The translations under genes were made by a program, and so were the position numbers. Shown one piece after another: positions 14,178-15,054 of a stretch of 15,054 nt of DNA (position 1 is the stretch's first letter; each line of letters starts with the position of its first letter). Source of the DNA: an uncultured Rhodospirillales bacterium (lineage in GTDB: Bacteria; Pseudomonadota; Alphaproteobacteria; Rhodospirillales; Casp-alpha2); contig CALJEW010000335.1 of the NCBI GenBank assembly GCA_938074585.1, positions 1-15,054 of the forward strand. The letters are read 5' to 3'. The notes under the pieces were generated by a model. That model saw only the letters and a list, made by a program, of their open reading frames with translations, ran no database searches and was not told where the DNA came from.

Positions 14178-14873
14178 ATGGCTTCACCTGTTACACGCGA
14201 CTGGAAACTTAGTGACCAAGCGTATGAGCGAATATTAGCCAAGATTGTCGATGGGCAATTTCCAGAAAATTCCAAACTGCCCACTGAAATTGAATTATCT
14301 AAACAGCTCGAAGTTTCGCGACCTGTCTTGCGCCAAGCTCTCGCTCGATTGCGACAAGATAAAGTTATTTCATCGCGGCAAGGGTCCGGCAGTTTTGTAA
14401 TGCGATGCCCTGCTTCACAAATGCTTGATTTTGCCCCCGTTGGATCAATTGCAGATATTCAGAGATGTTTTGAATTTCGAGCTACTGTTGAAGGGGCTGG
14501 AGCCGCTTTAGCAGCTGAACGACGATCGGAAGAACATTTGGCCCAAATAAAAAATGGTTTAGATGGCCTGCAAAATGCCATCCAGACCAAAGAGCTTGGC
14601 GTTGATGCGGATGAACAATTCCATTTAGCAATTGCCGAAGCGACTGAAAACCAGTTTTTTGTCTCAACCCGTAAATCAATGATTACGCATATTCAATTTG
14701 GCATGAATTTAACCCGCAATTTATCCTTAACTCGAACATTGGAACGCATGCAAAGTGTTCAGGATGAGCATGAAGCGGTTTACAACGCGATCCAAGACAA
14801 GGATCCAGTCAGGGCCCAAGAAAAAATGCAAACCCATATCAATAACGCTCGCTTACGGGTGTTTGAGGGTTAA
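14178..14873 (+). CDS. FadR-subfamily (FCD) GntR transcriptional regulator
   Basis: A 231-residue regulator with a winged helix-turn-helix at about 10-75 (LPTEIELSKQLEVSRPVLRQ, then ALARLRQDKVISSRQGSGSFV) and an FCD ligand domain at about 93-222. The usual FCD metal ligands are all present: Asp145 and His149 in DEQFHLAI, His198 in QDEHEAVYNAI, and His220 in MQTHINN. This contrasts with the regulator of the oxalate operon, where the Asp is Asn. ATG 14178 has AAGG about ten bases upstream. The closest intact target is the divergent TAXI-TRAP operon about 1 kb away across the ruined cupin gene; such regulators often control organic-acid uptake and breakdown, so local control of the TRAP operon is plausible but unproven. 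The next gene, on the other strand, ends 61 bases downstream. Confidence 0.92.
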   Translation: MASPVTRDWKLSDQAYERILAKIVDGQFPENSKLPTEIELSKQLEVSRPVLRQALARLRQDKVISSRQGSGSFVMRCPASQMLDFAPVGSIADIQRCFEFRATVEGAGAALAAERRSEEHLAQIKNGLDGLQNAIQTKELGVDADEQFHLAIAEATENQFFVSTRKSMITHIQFGMNLTRNLSLTRTLERMQSVQDEHEAVYNAIQDKDPVRAQEKMQTHINNARLRVFEG

Positions 14874-14934
14874 GTTCACTGCATATATAAAAGACCAAAT
14901 TAATATAGATAAGTAGACGATATTTGCAGATATT

Positions 14935-15054
14935 TTAACCGCATAAATTACTCATCTCAACAACATGTTCAGCCATTTTTTCCACATACGCCTTTATAGG
15001 AAGATCATTTTCAATAATGTGCTCAATCATCCACATTGATAAAAATGTGTTAAT
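14935..15054 (-). CDS. Hemerythrin-like protein, C-terminal 39 residues (5' part outside window)
   Basis: The frame is open from the right edge to TAA 14935-14937. The visible piece, TFLSMWMIEHIIENDLPIKA then YVEKMAEHVVEMSNLCG, matches the last helix of bacteriohemerythrins, where 'FLxxWLxxHIxxxDxxY' supplies two diiron ligands as His-x4-Asp; here HIIEND gives exactly that spacing. Such proteins bind O2 or NO at a non-haem diiron centre, alone or as a domain at the end of a signalling protein; with only the tail in view, either is possible. It converges with the gntR gene; the 61 bases between hold no clear terminator. Confidence 0.7.
   Translation of the reverse strand: MNTFLSMWMIEHIIENDLPIKAYVEKMAEHVVEMSNLCG

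Overview
The window reads as chromosomal DNA of a moderately AT-rich alphaproteobacterium, possibly of the Rhodospirillales type. This rests on a small CxxC/CxxC zinc-ribbon protein of a kind common in that class, an HspQ homologue, a homodimeric-type 2-oxoacid dehydrogenase E1 with a divergent Lrp-family regulator, and a TAXI-TRAP transporter. The placement is inference from gene content; there is no rRNA or other marker. No tRNA, rRNA, CRISPR array, insertion sequence or phage gene was seen.

Left part (1-3360, minus strand): a three-gene oxalate catabolism operon, a FadR-type GntR regulator, then oxalyl-CoA decarboxylase (oxc), then formyl-CoA:oxalate CoA-transferase (frc, cut by the window edge). 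Frc moves CoA from formyl-CoA to oxalate, and Oxc decarboxylates oxalyl-CoA back to formyl-CoA, so the pair turns oxalate into formate and CO2. A 7-3-7 palindrome overlaps the likely promoter and is a candidate operator for the GntR protein.

Middle-left part (3448-6443, minus strand): mixed small genes and decay. There is a Crp/Fnr-type regulator broken by an in-frame TAA, preceded by a perfect FNR-type box inside a 28-bp palindrome. Then come a nickel/cobalt transporter-like protein with a His-rich loop, a response-regulator receiver cut by an in-frame TAA, hspQ, a translationally coupled pair of small genes (61-aa hypothetical and 57-aa zinc ribbon), and a 50-aa basic ORF with a strong Shine-Dalgarno.

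Centre (6532-9559): a thiamine-diphosphate E1 subunit of the AceE/MdeB type (minus) faces a divergent Lrp/AsnC regulator (plus), with repeated TAGCAA elements in the shared 127-bp promoter region. A 473-bp stretch without a recognisable gene follows.

Right part (10033-15054): a TAXI-TRAP uptake operon on the minus strand (solute-binding protein, fused 4TM/12TM permease, Dabb-domain protein) with hairpins in its leader and between the first two genes. Divergent from it lie a ruined two-domain cupin gene (one frameshift, three in-frame stops) and a second intact FadR-type GntR regulator. The window ends in the C-terminus of a hemerythrin-like protein on the minus strand. The transporter's substrate cannot be read from the sequence.

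The most striking themes are three genes interrupted by in-frame stops with homology continuing beyond them, and several well-formed palindromic control sites.
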